Positions 25,048 through 33,319 of a DNA stretch of 64,000 nt are shown here, in pieces. The notes under the pieces were generated by a model. The model searched no databases, had not been told where the DNA came from, and saw only the letters and a list, made by a program, of their open reading frames with translations. Source of the DNA: Bradyrhizobium sp. 199 (GTDB taxonomy: Bacteria; Pseudomonadota; Alphaproteobacteria; Rhizobiales; Xanthobacteraceae); the NCBI RefSeq assembly GCF_023073355.1, contig NZ_JADPJI010000005.1, positions 248,001-312,000 on the forward strand, in the 5' to 3' direction. A program made the position numbers and the translations under genes. Each line of letters starts with the position of its first letter. Position 1 is the stretch's first letter.

Positions 25048-26403
25048 ATGAAAAACGACGAAATCCTGAGCCAGATCACAGAGTTCTGCCGCAAGGCGGA
25101 TATGGCGGAATCGACGTTCGGCCGGCGCGCGGTGAACGATGGGAAACTGGTGCATCGCCTGCGCGAGGGCAAACGCATCACCATCGACACGCTGGAGCGG
25201 ATTCAGGCCTATATGGCGGCATCCATGGCCGGCGGCGTGCCGCCGCCGCGGGGGCTCCAGGTGCCCCCCGAAAAGCGAGACCCGCGCGGTAATTTCCGTT
25301 TCTTCGAGAACCGTCAGAAATACCTGCTCTTCGTCCACACCTGCAGCGAAAAGCGGGTGGTGGCGGATCGGGTTGCCCTGGAGCTTGCCTCCATCCATCC
25401 GCGTCCGCCGGCCCTGCGGATGTTCGACGCCGGCGTCGGCGATGGCACCGTGCTGGCGCGCGTGCTGCGCGCAACCCATCAGCGCTTTCCACACATGCCG
25501 TTCTACGTCGCCGGCAAGGAGCTCAGTCTTGAGGACCTGCGACTGACGCTCGAGAAGGTGCCGGATCGCATTTTCGAGCATCCGGCGTCGGTGTTCGTCT
25601 TCACCAACATGTTCTATTCGGAGGCGCCTTGGCTTACGCCAGCATCGCCTGCGGCGGCGGCTGCGACCGTCTGGCACGAGGTCCCGCTGCGGGGCGCCTC
25701 ATCCGGCGAGTTCGAGCAGCAGATCGCAGAGCTGAGGCCGTTTTTGGAGCAGAATTGGCGCGCCGCGATCAGCCCGCGCACCTCCATGCCGCTGTATGAA
25801 CGGCCAGTGGTTCTGGTCCTGTATCGCGAGGACCACAGGTTCCTGCTGGATTCGACCATTCCGCGGCCGGGCCAGACCGAAGCCAATTTCGACCTCGTCA
25901 TCGCGTCCCAGCCCTACCGCGCTCTGTCCTCCGTCAATTTCCGGGCCAAGCGGATCATTGCACCCCTGGCCCGGGCGCTTCGGCCGGGGGGGCGGCTGAT
26001 CGGTATCCACTCCCACGGCCAGGATCCGGGCATGGAAATGATCCAGGCGATCTGGCCCGGAGAAAATCCTTTCGCGGTGAGCCGTCATGAGCTATTGCGC
26101 GCGGTTAAGTATGAACTCGGATCGGTGGGCCGCGACTTAAATTTTAATGCATATGCGGATAACCGCTCGATCTTCAGGTATGATATGGAAGCGCTGCCCA
26201 ACGAGGTGACCGGTACGATCGGAACCTCGACGGCCTTTGCAGCGTGGAATGCGGCGGTGTATGTCGCTCAGATTGAGGACGACCGGTTGACAGAAATGAC
26301 TCAAAACGGCCGCACTCTGGATGCCGCCAGGGACGTGCTGCGAAAGTACAATGGGCTCTGGTTTCTCGACGAATCCTACGTCATCTCGCGTCGGCGTGAT
26401 TGA
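25048..26403 (+). CDS. HTH domain fused to a SAM-dependent methyltransferase-like domain, upstream of metK
   Basis: A 451-residue protein that I do not recognise by name. Residues 1-60 resemble the small XRE-like alphaproteobacterial HTH proteins (ADMAESTFGRRAV turn DGKLVHRLREG then TLERIQAYM). Residues ~85-450 look like a class I methyltransferase: motif I MFDAGVGDGTVLARVL (126-135), a motif IV-like FDLVIASQPYRAL (281-293, SQPY in place of (N/D/S)PPY), and ALRPGGRLIGIHSHG (310-324). An insertion of roughly 100 residues separates motif I from motif IV. Start ATG 25048 is where the HTH begins. It ends 62 bp before metK in the same direction, so a SAM-sensing regulator of metK is an attractive but unproven idea. 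The last ~100 codons are more AT-rich than the rest. Confidence 0.72.
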   Translation: MKNDEILSQITEFCRKADMAESTFGRRAVNDGKLVHRLREGKRITIDTLERIQAYMAASMAGGVPPPRGLQVPPEKRDPRGNFRFFENRQKYLLFVHTCSEKRVVADRVALELASIHPRPPALRMFDAGVGDGTVLARVLRATHQRFPHMPFYVAGKELSLEDLRLTLEKVPDRIFEHPASVFVFTNMFYSEAPWLTPASPAAAAATVWHEVPLRGASSGEFEQQIAELRPFLEQNWRAAISPRTSMPLYERPVVLVLYREDHRFLLDSTIPRPGQTEANFDLVIASQPYRALSSVNFRAKRIIAPLARALRPGGRLIGIHSHGQDPGMEMIQAIWPGENPFAVSRHELLRAVKYELGSVGRDLNFNAYADNRSIFRYDMEALPNEVTGTIGTSTAFAAWNAAVYVAQIEDDRLTEMTQNGRTLDAARDVLRKYNGLWFLDESYVISRRRD

Positions 26404-26432
26404 CACCATCCACAGGTAAACATCGCAAACGC

Positions 26433-26450
26433 CCGCCGGTTTAGCGGCGG
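26433..26450 (+). promoter_or_regulatory. Hairpin in the metK 5' leader
   Basis: CCGCCG (26433-26438) pairs perfectly with CGGCGG (26445-26450) around the loop GTTTAG, 15 bp upstream of the metK ATG at 26466 and just before its AAGGGG ribosome site (26455-26459). It does not match the SAM-II or SAM/SAH riboswitch consensus as I remember them. Translational control by structure is possible. Confidence 0.35.
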
Positions 26451-26465
26451 AACAAGGGGTTATTG

Positions 26466-27662
<1,197 letters not shown>

Positions 27663-27670
27663 CTGCTCTT

Positions 27671-27790
27671 ACCTCGCCCCCTTGCGGGGAGAGGTCGCCG
27701 CGAAGCGGCGGGTGAGGGGAGTCTCCGCAAGCTCAGTGCTTGGATAGAGCCCCTCACCCCAGCCCTCTCCCCGTAAGAACGGGAGAGGGA
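27671..27790. repeat. Palindromic intergenic repeat (CCTC...GGGAGAGGG family), copy C
   Basis: Begins ACCTCGCCCCCTTGCGGGGAGAGGT and ends CCCTCTCCCCGTAAGAACGGGAGAGGG, with the internal GCGAAGCGGCGGGTGAGGGG typical of the family. It fills the gap between metK and ahcY and would form hairpins in any metK-ahcY transcript. Confidence 0.75.
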
Positions 27791-27858
27791 GAAGACTGTG
27801 CCACAAACGCTCAGCTTGCTTTGCTACTGACACCAGACTCATCGATTAGGAACCCCCA

Positions 27859-29280
27859 ATGAACGCGAAGCCCGGCTTCACCGATTACATCGTCAAAGAC
27901 ATTTCGCTCGCCGATTTCGGCCGCAAGGAGCTCTCGCTGGCCGAGACCGAGATGCCTGGCCTGATGGCCACCCGCGAAGAGTACGGCCCGAAGCAGCCGC
28001 TGAAGGGCGCGCGTATCGCGGGCTCGTTGCACATGACGATTCAGACCGGCGTGCTGATCGAGACGCTGGCAGCACTCGGCGCCGACATTCGCTGGGTCTC
28101 CTGCAACATCTATTCGACGCAGGACCACGCTGCCGCCGCGATTGCGGCCGCCGGCATTCCGGTCTTCGCCGTCAAGGGCGAGACGCTGGCGGAGTACTGG
28201 GATTACACCGCAAAGCTGTTCGACTGGCACGGCGGCGGTCACCCGAACATGATCCTCGATGACGGCGGCGATGCCACCATGTACGTTCATCTCGGCCTGC
28301 GCGCCGAGAACGGCGATACCGCCTTCCTCGACAAGCCCGGCTCCGAGGAAGAGGAAGTCTTCTTCGCGCTTCTGAAGAAGCAGCTCAAGGAAAAGCCGAA
28401 GGGCTACTTCGCCGAGATCGCCAAGAGCATCAAGGGCGTTTCCGAAGAGACCACCACGGGCGTGCATCGTCTCTATGACATGCAGAAGGCCGGAACGCTG
28501 CTGTGGCCAGCCATCAACGTCAACGACAGCGTCACCAAGTCGAAGTTCGACAATCTCTACGGCTGCCGTGAATCGCTGGTCGACGGCATTCGCCGCGGCA
28601 CCGACGTGATGATGTCGGGCAAGGTCGCGATGGTCGCCGGCTTTGGCGACGTCGGCAAGGGTTCGGCCGCCTCGCTGCGCCAGGCCGGCTGCCGCGTGAT
28701 GGTGTCGGAAGTCGATCCGATCTGCGCGCTGCAGGCCGCGATGGAAGGCTACGAAGTCGTGACCATGGAAGACGCGGCTCCCCGTGCCGACATCTTCGTC
28801 ACTGCGACCGGCAACAAGGACATTATCACCATCGAGCACATGCGCGCGATGAAGGATCGCGCCATCGTCTGCAACATCGGTCACTTCGATAACGAGATCC
28901 AGATCGCGGGTCTGCGTAACCTGAAGTGGACCAACATCAAGCCGCAGGTCGACGAGATCGAATTTCCCGACAAGCACCGCATCATCATGCTGTCGGAAGG
29001 CCGCCTGGTGAACCTCGGCAACGCGATGGGTCATCCGTCCTTCGTGATGTCGGCGTCCTTCACCAACCAGACGCTGGCGCAGATCGAGCTGTTCGCCAAC
29101 AATAAGGACGGCAAGTACAAGAAGGAAGTCTACGTGTTGCCGAAGACGCTCGACGAGAAGGTCGCGCGCCTGCACCTCGCCAAAATCGGCGTCAAGCTCA
29201 CGGAACTGCGCAAGGACCAGGCCGACTATATCGGCGTGAAGCAGGAAGGCCCGTACAAGTCGGACCACTACCGCTACTGA
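27859..29280 (+). CDS. ahcY: S-adenosylhomocysteine hydrolase AhcY
   Basis: A 473-residue NAD-dependent enzyme that splits SAH into adenosine and homocysteine, completing the SAM cycle started by MetK. Motifs include [37 protein letters not shown] (NAD-binding Rossmann), [27 protein letters not shown] and the C-terminal KSDHYRY with the conserved Lys and Tyr. The ~40-residue insertion relative to the mammalian enzyme is usual for proteobacterial AhcY. An intrinsic terminator follows at 29308. Confidence 0.98.
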   Translation: MNAKPGFTDYIVKDISLADFGRKELSLAETEMPGLMATREEYGPKQPLKGARIAGSLHMTIQTGVLIETLAALGADIRWVSCNIYSTQDHAAAAIAAAGIPVFAVKGETLAEYWDYTAKLFDWHGGGHPNMILDDGGDATMYVHLGLRAENGDTAFLDKPGSEEEEVFFALLKKQLKEKPKGYFAEIAKSIKGVSEETTTGVHRLYDMQKAGTLLWPAINVNDSVTKSKFDNLYGCRESLVDGIRRGTDVMMSGKVAMVAGFGDVGKGSAASLRQAGCRVMVSEVDPICALQAAMEGYEVVTMEDAAPRADIFVTATGNKDIITIEHMRAMKDRAIVCNIGHFDNEIQIAGLRNLKWTNIKPQVDEIEFPDKHRIIMLSEGRLVNLGNAMGHPSFVMSASFTNQTLAQIELFANNKDGKYKKEVYVLPKTLDEKVARLHLAKIGVKLTELRKDQADYIGVKQEGPYKSDHYRY

Positions 29281-29307
29281 TCGTCTGGTCCGATCGATCA
29301 TCGACGC

Positions 29308-29340
29308 GAAGCCCCGGAGCGATCCGGGGCTTCATTGTTT
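29308..29340 (+). terminator. Rho-independent terminator after ahcY
   Basis: GAAGCCCCGGA-GCGA-TCCGGGGCTTC is a perfect 11-bp stem with a GNRA tetraloop (29308-29333), followed by ATTGTTT. It lies 28 bp past the ahcY stop codon. Confidence 0.85.
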
Positions 29341-29440
29341 CGGCACATGGAATTCAGCTCGCTTTGGAGTTGCTGAGCGGCTGATTGCCAATTGACGGCC
29401 AGCAATGACGGACGGACAATCCTCCTCGGCGGAGGAAACC

Positions 29441-30901
29441 ATGCAACAAGAACATTTCGACGTGCTGATCGTCGGTGCCGGCCTGTCCGGCATCGGCGCG
29501 GGCTATCACCTCCAGACCAGGTGCCCGGGCAAGAGTTACGCTATCCTGGAGGGGCGCGACTGCATCGGTGGCACCTGGGACCTGTTCCGCTATCCCGGCA
29601 TCCGTTCCGACAGCGACATGTTCACGCTCGGTTATTCGTTCAAGCCGTGGACCGATCCAAAGGCGATCGCCGACGGGCCGCAGATCCTGAACTATGTGCG
29701 CGAGACCGCCGCCGAGAACGGCATCGACAAGCACATCCGCTTCCGCCACCGCGTCAAGCGCGCGGCGTGGTCGACACCGGATGCGCGTTGGACAGTGGAA
29801 GCGGAGCGCATCACGGGCGAGGGCGCGACCGAGCTCGTGCGCTTCACCTGCAATTTTCTGTTCATGTGCTCGGGCTATTACAAATACGAGGCGGGCTACA
29901 CGCCGGAGTTCGAGGGCGCCGCTGATTTCGCCGGCCGCATCGTCCATCCGCAGAAATGGACCGAGGACATCGACTATGCGGGCAAGCGCGTCGTGGTAAT
30001 CGGCTCGGGCGCAACCGCGGTGACGCTGGTGCCTGAGCTCGCCAAGAAGGCTGCTCAGGTCACCATGCTGCAGCGCTCGCCGACCTATGTGGTATCGCGT
30101 CCGGCGCAGGATCCCGTCGCCAACAAGCTGCGCCGCAATCTGCCGACGCGGCTTGCCTATCACGTCATCCGCTGGCGCAACGTGATGTGGGGGATGTTCT
30201 TCTTCCAGCTCAGCCGGCGCCGGCCGGACAAGGTGAAGAACCTGATCCTCGGCGGCGTCCGCATGGCGCTCGGCCCCGACTACGACGTCGCGACCCATTT
30301 CACGCCGCGCTACAATCCCTGGGACCAGCGGCTGTGCCTGGTGCCGGACGGCGACTTGTTCAAAGCGATCCGCGAGCAGCGCGCCTCGGTCGTCACCGAT
30401 GAGATCGATACATTTACGGGCGACGGTATTCGCCTCAAGGACGGCCGCGAGCTTGCTGCAGACATCATCGTCACCGCGACAGGGCTGGTGCTCCAGGTCG
30501 TCGGCGGGCTCGAAATCAGCGTTGATGGCCGTGCTGTCGATTTTGCCAACACGCTGACCTACAAAGGCATGATGTATGCCGACGTGCCCAACATGGCGTC
30601 GGCCTTCGGCTACACCAACGCGTCCTGGACGCTGAAATGCGATCTCACCTGCGAATATGTCTGCCGGCTCATCAACTACATGGACCGGCACAATTTCCGT
30701 CAGTGCGTGCCGCACAATGACGACCCCGAGATCACCGCGCAGCCGTCGCTCGATTTCACCTCGGGCTATGTACAGCGCTCGGTCGCCAAGATGCCGAAGC
30801 AGGGCTCCAAGCAGCCGTGGCGGCTGTACCAGAACTACGCGCTCGACATCGTCGCTTTGCGCTTCGGCCGGATCGACGACGGCGTGATGCGATATTCCTG
30901 A
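29441..30901 (+). CDS. FAD/NAD(P)-binding flavin monooxygenase (FMO/BVMO-like)
   Basis: A 486-residue oxidoreductase. The FAD Rossmann motif DVLIVGAGLSGIGAGYHL is N-terminal, CIGGTWDLFRYPGIRSDSD follows (typical of class B monooxygenases), and the NADPH motif is VVVIGSGATAVTLVPEL. The BVMO fingerprint region reads FAGRIVHPQKW, with Pro after His where Baeyer-Villiger enzymes have Thr, so N- or S-oxygenation or Baeyer-Villiger chemistry cannot be told apart. I prefer ATG 29441 because GGAGG lies 5 bases before it; ATG 29405 upstream would add 12 polar residues. It is a single-gene unit between two regulatory gaps. Confidence 0.85.
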   Translation: MQQEHFDVLIVGAGLSGIGAGYHLQTRCPGKSYAILEGRDCIGGTWDLFRYPGIRSDSDMFTLGYSFKPWTDPKAIADGPQILNYVRETAAENGIDKHIRFRHRVKRAAWSTPDARWTVEAERITGEGATELVRFTCNFLFMCSGYYKYEAGYTPEFEGAADFAGRIVHPQKWTEDIDYAGKRVVVIGSGATAVTLVPELAKKAAQVTMLQRSPTYVVSRPAQDPVANKLRRNLPTRLAYHVIRWRNVMWGMFFFQLSRRRPDKVKNLILGGVRMALGPDYDVATHFTPRYNPWDQRLCLVPDGDLFKAIREQRASVVTDEIDTFTGDGIRLKDGRELAADIIVTATGLVLQVVGGLEISVDGRAVDFANTLTYKGMMYADVPNMASAFGYTNASWTLKCDLTCEYVCRLINYMDRHNFRQCVPHNDDPEITAQPSLDFTSGYVQRSVAKMPKQGSKQPWRLYQNYALDIVALRFGRIDDGVMRYS

Positions 30902-30971
30902 TCGTGCCGGCGGCAATGCGCTGTGTTGCGTATGCGGCCGCCTTGCCGAAATCGGCCAAGCTGGCGGACGG

Positions 30972-30987
30972 TTAACGCCGGATTAAC
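30972..30987. promoter_or_regulatory. Perfect CtrA-type box TTAA-N7-TTAAC
   Basis: TTAA (30972-30975), seven bases, TTAAC (30983-30987) match the full CtrA consensus of alphaproteobacteria exactly; the site is also a dyad, GGTTAA-N7-TTAACC. It lies 55 bp upstream of the small ORF at 31042, a normal position for a CtrA-controlled promoter. This is a sequence match only. Confidence 0.5.
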
Positions 30988-31041
30988 CGCGGAGTCCTAG
31001 CCTGTCTCGGCCGGGTTACTCGAAAGGCCGAGGCAAGCCCA

Positions 31042-31200
31042 ATGGAAGCCCAGAGAATTGCGGTCGACGCCGTCGTCGCGCTGACCGATTGCGACCGCGA
31101 CGCCGTCATCGCCTTCATCCGCCGTCTTTACCTCGCCGGCGTCACGGACCCCAAGCGGCTGACCTTCAAGGGCCTCCAGGCGTTGTCTACCACGCGCTGA
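31042..31200 (+). CDS. Small hypothetical ORF, 52 residues, possibly frame-shifted at its end
   Basis: ATG 31042 opens a 52-codon frame beginning MEAQRIAVDAVVALTDCDRD and ending KGLQALSTTR. The composition is protein-like (amphipathic helix, DRDAVIAFIRRLYLAG). Just past the stop the next frame reads SLTVLIIGLIVMSLC, a hydrophobic run, so an older longer gene may have been split by a small indel near 31190. The GAGGCAAG before the ATG is a weak ribosome site. I do not recognise the family. The CtrA-type box upstream is the main reason to take it seriously. Confidence 0.38.
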   Translation: MEAQRIAVDAVVALTDCDRDAVIAFIRRLYLAGVTDPKRLTFKGLQALSTTR

Positions 31201-31274
31201 AATAATCGCTGACGGTCCTGATCATCGGCCTGATCGTGATGTCGCTCTGCGCTCATCCCGCGCTTGTTTGCGTG

Positions 31275-31329
31275 AGGTGGATCGGCGGAGCGTAATCCGT
31301 CGCCGCGTTGCCTCAGTATTGGTGGATTG
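31275..31329. repeat. Intergenic repeat of the GGTGGATnnGCGnAGCGTAATCC family, degenerate copy
   Basis: AGGTGGATCGGCGGAGCGTAATCCGTCGCC followed by ATTGGTGGATTG. It shares wording with the better-preserved copy at 32492-32572. Non-coding, between the small ORF and the convergent Spy-like gene. Confidence 0.5.
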
Positions 31330-31353
31330 CAGCGAGCACGCCGTCGGCACTGT

Positions 31354-31896
31354 CTAGTGATGGCGTTTGTGCCCTGCGGAGCCATCAGGGTGCTGATAGC
31401 CTCGCAGTTCTGCGTATTTTTGCATTTGGCTCCGATTGAGCAAGGCAGCGGTCGACAGGTGATACTTGAGATGGCTCTCGCGAAGCAGGCCCTGCGTTTC
31501 CGAAATGGCAACGAGGCTCGCCTTGAGCGAATCCGGCGTCACCGCACGAGCGGAGAATAGGTTGTCGAGCTCCCTCTCTTGCTCGACGAGCTTATTGCCG
31601 AGGGGGACGGTCTCTTGCTTCATCGAATCGAACAGGCGCTGCACCTCGGCACGCTGATCGGCGGTCAGGTCGAGGCGATCACCGAGTTCGAGAACGTGAC
31701 TGGGACCGGGATATCCATTGAGCTCAGCGGCAAGCGCCAGGCCCATACCGCGTCCGGTCTGGAGGTCGTCGACCTGCTGCAGCGATAGCGCCTTGATGGG
31801 ACGCTGCTCGAGGCCGGCGTAAGGCTTGCTGGACTGCGCGTTGGCGGCGTCGCAGGTGACGACAAGCGTTGCCGCAAGCAGGAGAAGGCGTCTCAT
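31354..31896 (-). CDS. Spy/CpxP-like periplasmic protein
   Basis: A 180-residue protein with a clear Sec signal peptide (MRRLLLLAATLVVTCDAANA, cut before QSSKP). The mature part is helical and includes LDLTADQRAEVQRLFDSM, an LTxxQ-type motif of the Spy/CpxP/ZraP periplasmic chaperone and metal-sensor fold, then a long amphipathic helix (LGNKLVEQERELDNLFS) and a His-rich end (YQHPDGSAGHKRHH) that might bind metal. Start ATG 31896 is set by the signal peptide; upstream starts would displace it. Members act in envelope stress or metal sensing; the specific role is unknown. Confidence 0.65.
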   Translation of the reverse strand: MRRLLLLAATLVVTCDAANAQSSKPYAGLEQRPIKALSLQQVDDLQTGRGMGLALAAELNGYPGPSHVLELGDRLDLTADQRAEVQRLFDSMKQETVPLGNKLVEQERELDNLFSARAVTPDSLKASLVAISETQGLLRESHLKYHLSTAALLNRSQMQKYAELRGYQHPDGSAGHKRHH

Positions 31897-32016
31897 GAGT
31901 CTGGCTCCATGAATCAGGCCGGCTGGTCGATTGATCTCCATCGGGGCTCACGTAGTCCATCTTGCTGGATGGTCTCTCCCATGGCAACTAAGCTCGCCGT
32001 GATCGAGTAGCCGAAG

Positions 32017-32487
32017 ATGGAGCAAGTGATGGTCCTCTTGCCGACCGCCGACAGCGAGACGAAGCAGTTCTTCCTCGCCTGGCTGGATACCTTCGCGGGC
32101 TACGTCCGCGAGGTCGACTACGCCTCGGCGCGGCCACTCTTCCATCCGGCCGTGCTGGCCTTTGGCACGCACAACGACGTCATCCCCGGCCTCGATCAAT
32201 GGGTCTCGACGCAATGGAATAACGTCTGGCCGAAGACGGCCGACTTCTGCTTCGTCCTCGATCAGACTTCCGTTCTGGCGTCCGCTGATGGCACCATGGC
32301 GACAGTGATCGCGCCATGGACGAGCACGGGCTATCATCCCAATGGCAGCGCGTTTGCGCGCCCCGGCCGGGCGACGATGGTGTTTTCAAGACATGGCGAT
32401 GGTTGGCTGTGTGTGCATTCGCACATGTCGCTCAACCGTGGTGTGCCGCAGGCAAGCCATGCTGATCGGCCGGTGAAAGCCTGGTAG
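32017..32487 (+). CDS. NTF2-like / SnoaL-like small domain protein
   Basis: A 156-residue single-domain protein with the pattern of the NTF2-like superfamily (cone-shaped alpha+beta fold): an N-terminal helix (QFFLAWLDTFAGYVREVDY), FHPAVLAFGTHNDVIPGLDQW, then strands ending in RATMVFSRHGDGWLCVHSHMSL. Such domains often bind small hydrophobic ligands or act as hydrolases or isomerases, and about half have no known role. ATG 32017 or ATG 32029 could be used; neither has a strong Shine-Dalgarno. Confidence 0.68.
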   Translation: MEQVMVLLPTADSETKQFFLAWLDTFAGYVREVDYASARPLFHPAVLAFGTHNDVIPGLDQWVSTQWNNVWPKTADFCFVLDQTSVLASADGTMATVIAPWTSTGYHPNGSAFARPGRATMVFSRHGDGWLCVHSHMSLNRGVPQASHADRPVKAW

Positions 32488-32491
32488 TGTG

Positions 32492-32572
32492 TAGGGTGGA
32501 CAGCGAAGCGTAATCCACCACCGCGCGCCACAGCAAAGACAGTGGTGGATTTAGGCTTCGCTAATCCACCCT
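32492..32572. repeat. Inverted repeat of the GTGGATTAGCGAAGCGTAATCCACC family
   Basis: Left arm 32492-32520 (TAGGGTGGACAGCGAAGCGT...) is the near-exact complement of right arm 32542-32572 (TGGTGGATTTAGGCTTCGCT...), separated by 21 bp. It lies between convergent genes (NTF2-like and FAH-family) and could terminate both transcripts. A degenerate relative is at 31275-31329. Confidence 0.72.
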
Positions 32573-32583
32573 GCAATTCGAGC

Positions 32584-33285
32584 CTAATCCGGCTGGCCGA
32601 TGCTCACCTTCAGCGTGCCGATGCCGTCGACGCCGCATTCCAACTTGTCGCCGGGCTGAAGCTGCGACACGCCGGCCGGCGTGCCTGTCATGATGATGTC
32701 GCCGGCGGCGAGCTTCACCTGCTGCGACAGCTGCCAGATGATCTCCGGCACATTCCAGATCAGCTCGGTGAGATCGCCCTTCTGCGCTTCCTTGCCGTTG
32801 ACCGTCAGCCAGATCTTGCCCTTGGCCGGATGGCCGATCTTCGAGGCCGGCTGCACCGCCGAGCAGGGCGCCGAATGATCGAACGACTTGCCGATCTCCC
32901 AGGGGCGCTCCTTCTTGCGCGAGGCGATCTGGAGATCGCGGCGGGTGAGGTCGATGCCGACGGCGTAGCCGTAGACGTGGTCGAGCGCCTTCTCGGCGGG
33001 GATGTTGAGGCCACCGCTCTTCATCGCGACGACCAGCTCGACCTCGTGATGCAGATCCTTGGTCAGCGGCGGATAGGGGATGGTGGCGCCGTCGGGCACC
33101 AGCATGTCGGCATGCTTGGCGAAGAAGAACGGCGGGGCGCGCTCGTCATTGCCCATCTCGCGGATGTGCTCGAGATAATTACGGCCGACGCACCAGATGC
33201 GGCGCACCGGATAACGGCCGCTCTCGCCGACGACGGGAAGCGAAGCCTGGGGCGGAAGCGGGATGACGTAGGAGGCGGCATTCAT
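32584..33285 (-). CDS. Fumarylacetoacetate hydrolase (FAH) family protein
   Basis: A 233-residue enzyme of the FAH fold, the size of bacterial fumarylpyruvate or acylpyruvate hydrolases. Metal ligands appear as LHHEVELVVAM (two Glu) and GYAVGIDLTRRDLQ (Asp), and the opening VRRIWCVGRNYLEHIREMG plus C-terminal GDIIMTGTPAGVSQLQPGDKLE are family signatures. It likely hydrolyses or decarboxylates a beta-diketo acid from aromatic catabolism. No ring-cleavage gene is adjacent, so the pathway is unclear. Confidence 0.9.
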   Translation of the reverse strand: MNAASYVIPLPPQASLPVVGESGRYPVRRIWCVGRNYLEHIREMGNDERAPPFFFAKHADMLVPDGATIPYPPLTKDLHHEVELVVAMKSGGLNIPAEKALDHVYGYAVGIDLTRRDLQIASRKKERPWEIGKSFDHSAPCSAVQPASKIGHPAKGKIWLTVNGKEAQKGDLTELIWNVPEIIWQLSQQVKLAAGDIIMTGTPAGVSQLQPGDKLECGVDGIGTLKVSIGQPD

Positions 33286-33319
33286 TTAGCGATCTCGCTG
33301 CTCTGAGGTGGAACGAACT

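Noticed and set aside
24741..25292. Plus-strand frame of 183 codons covering the start of the HTH-methyltransferase gene
   Set aside because: It is a shifted frame with Arg/Gly/Ala-rich text; the 25048 gene has recognisable domains in another frame.
26404..26465. SAM-II or SAM/SAH riboswitch before metK
   Set aside because: Only one short hairpin is visible and the conserved pseudoknot sequences I remember are absent.
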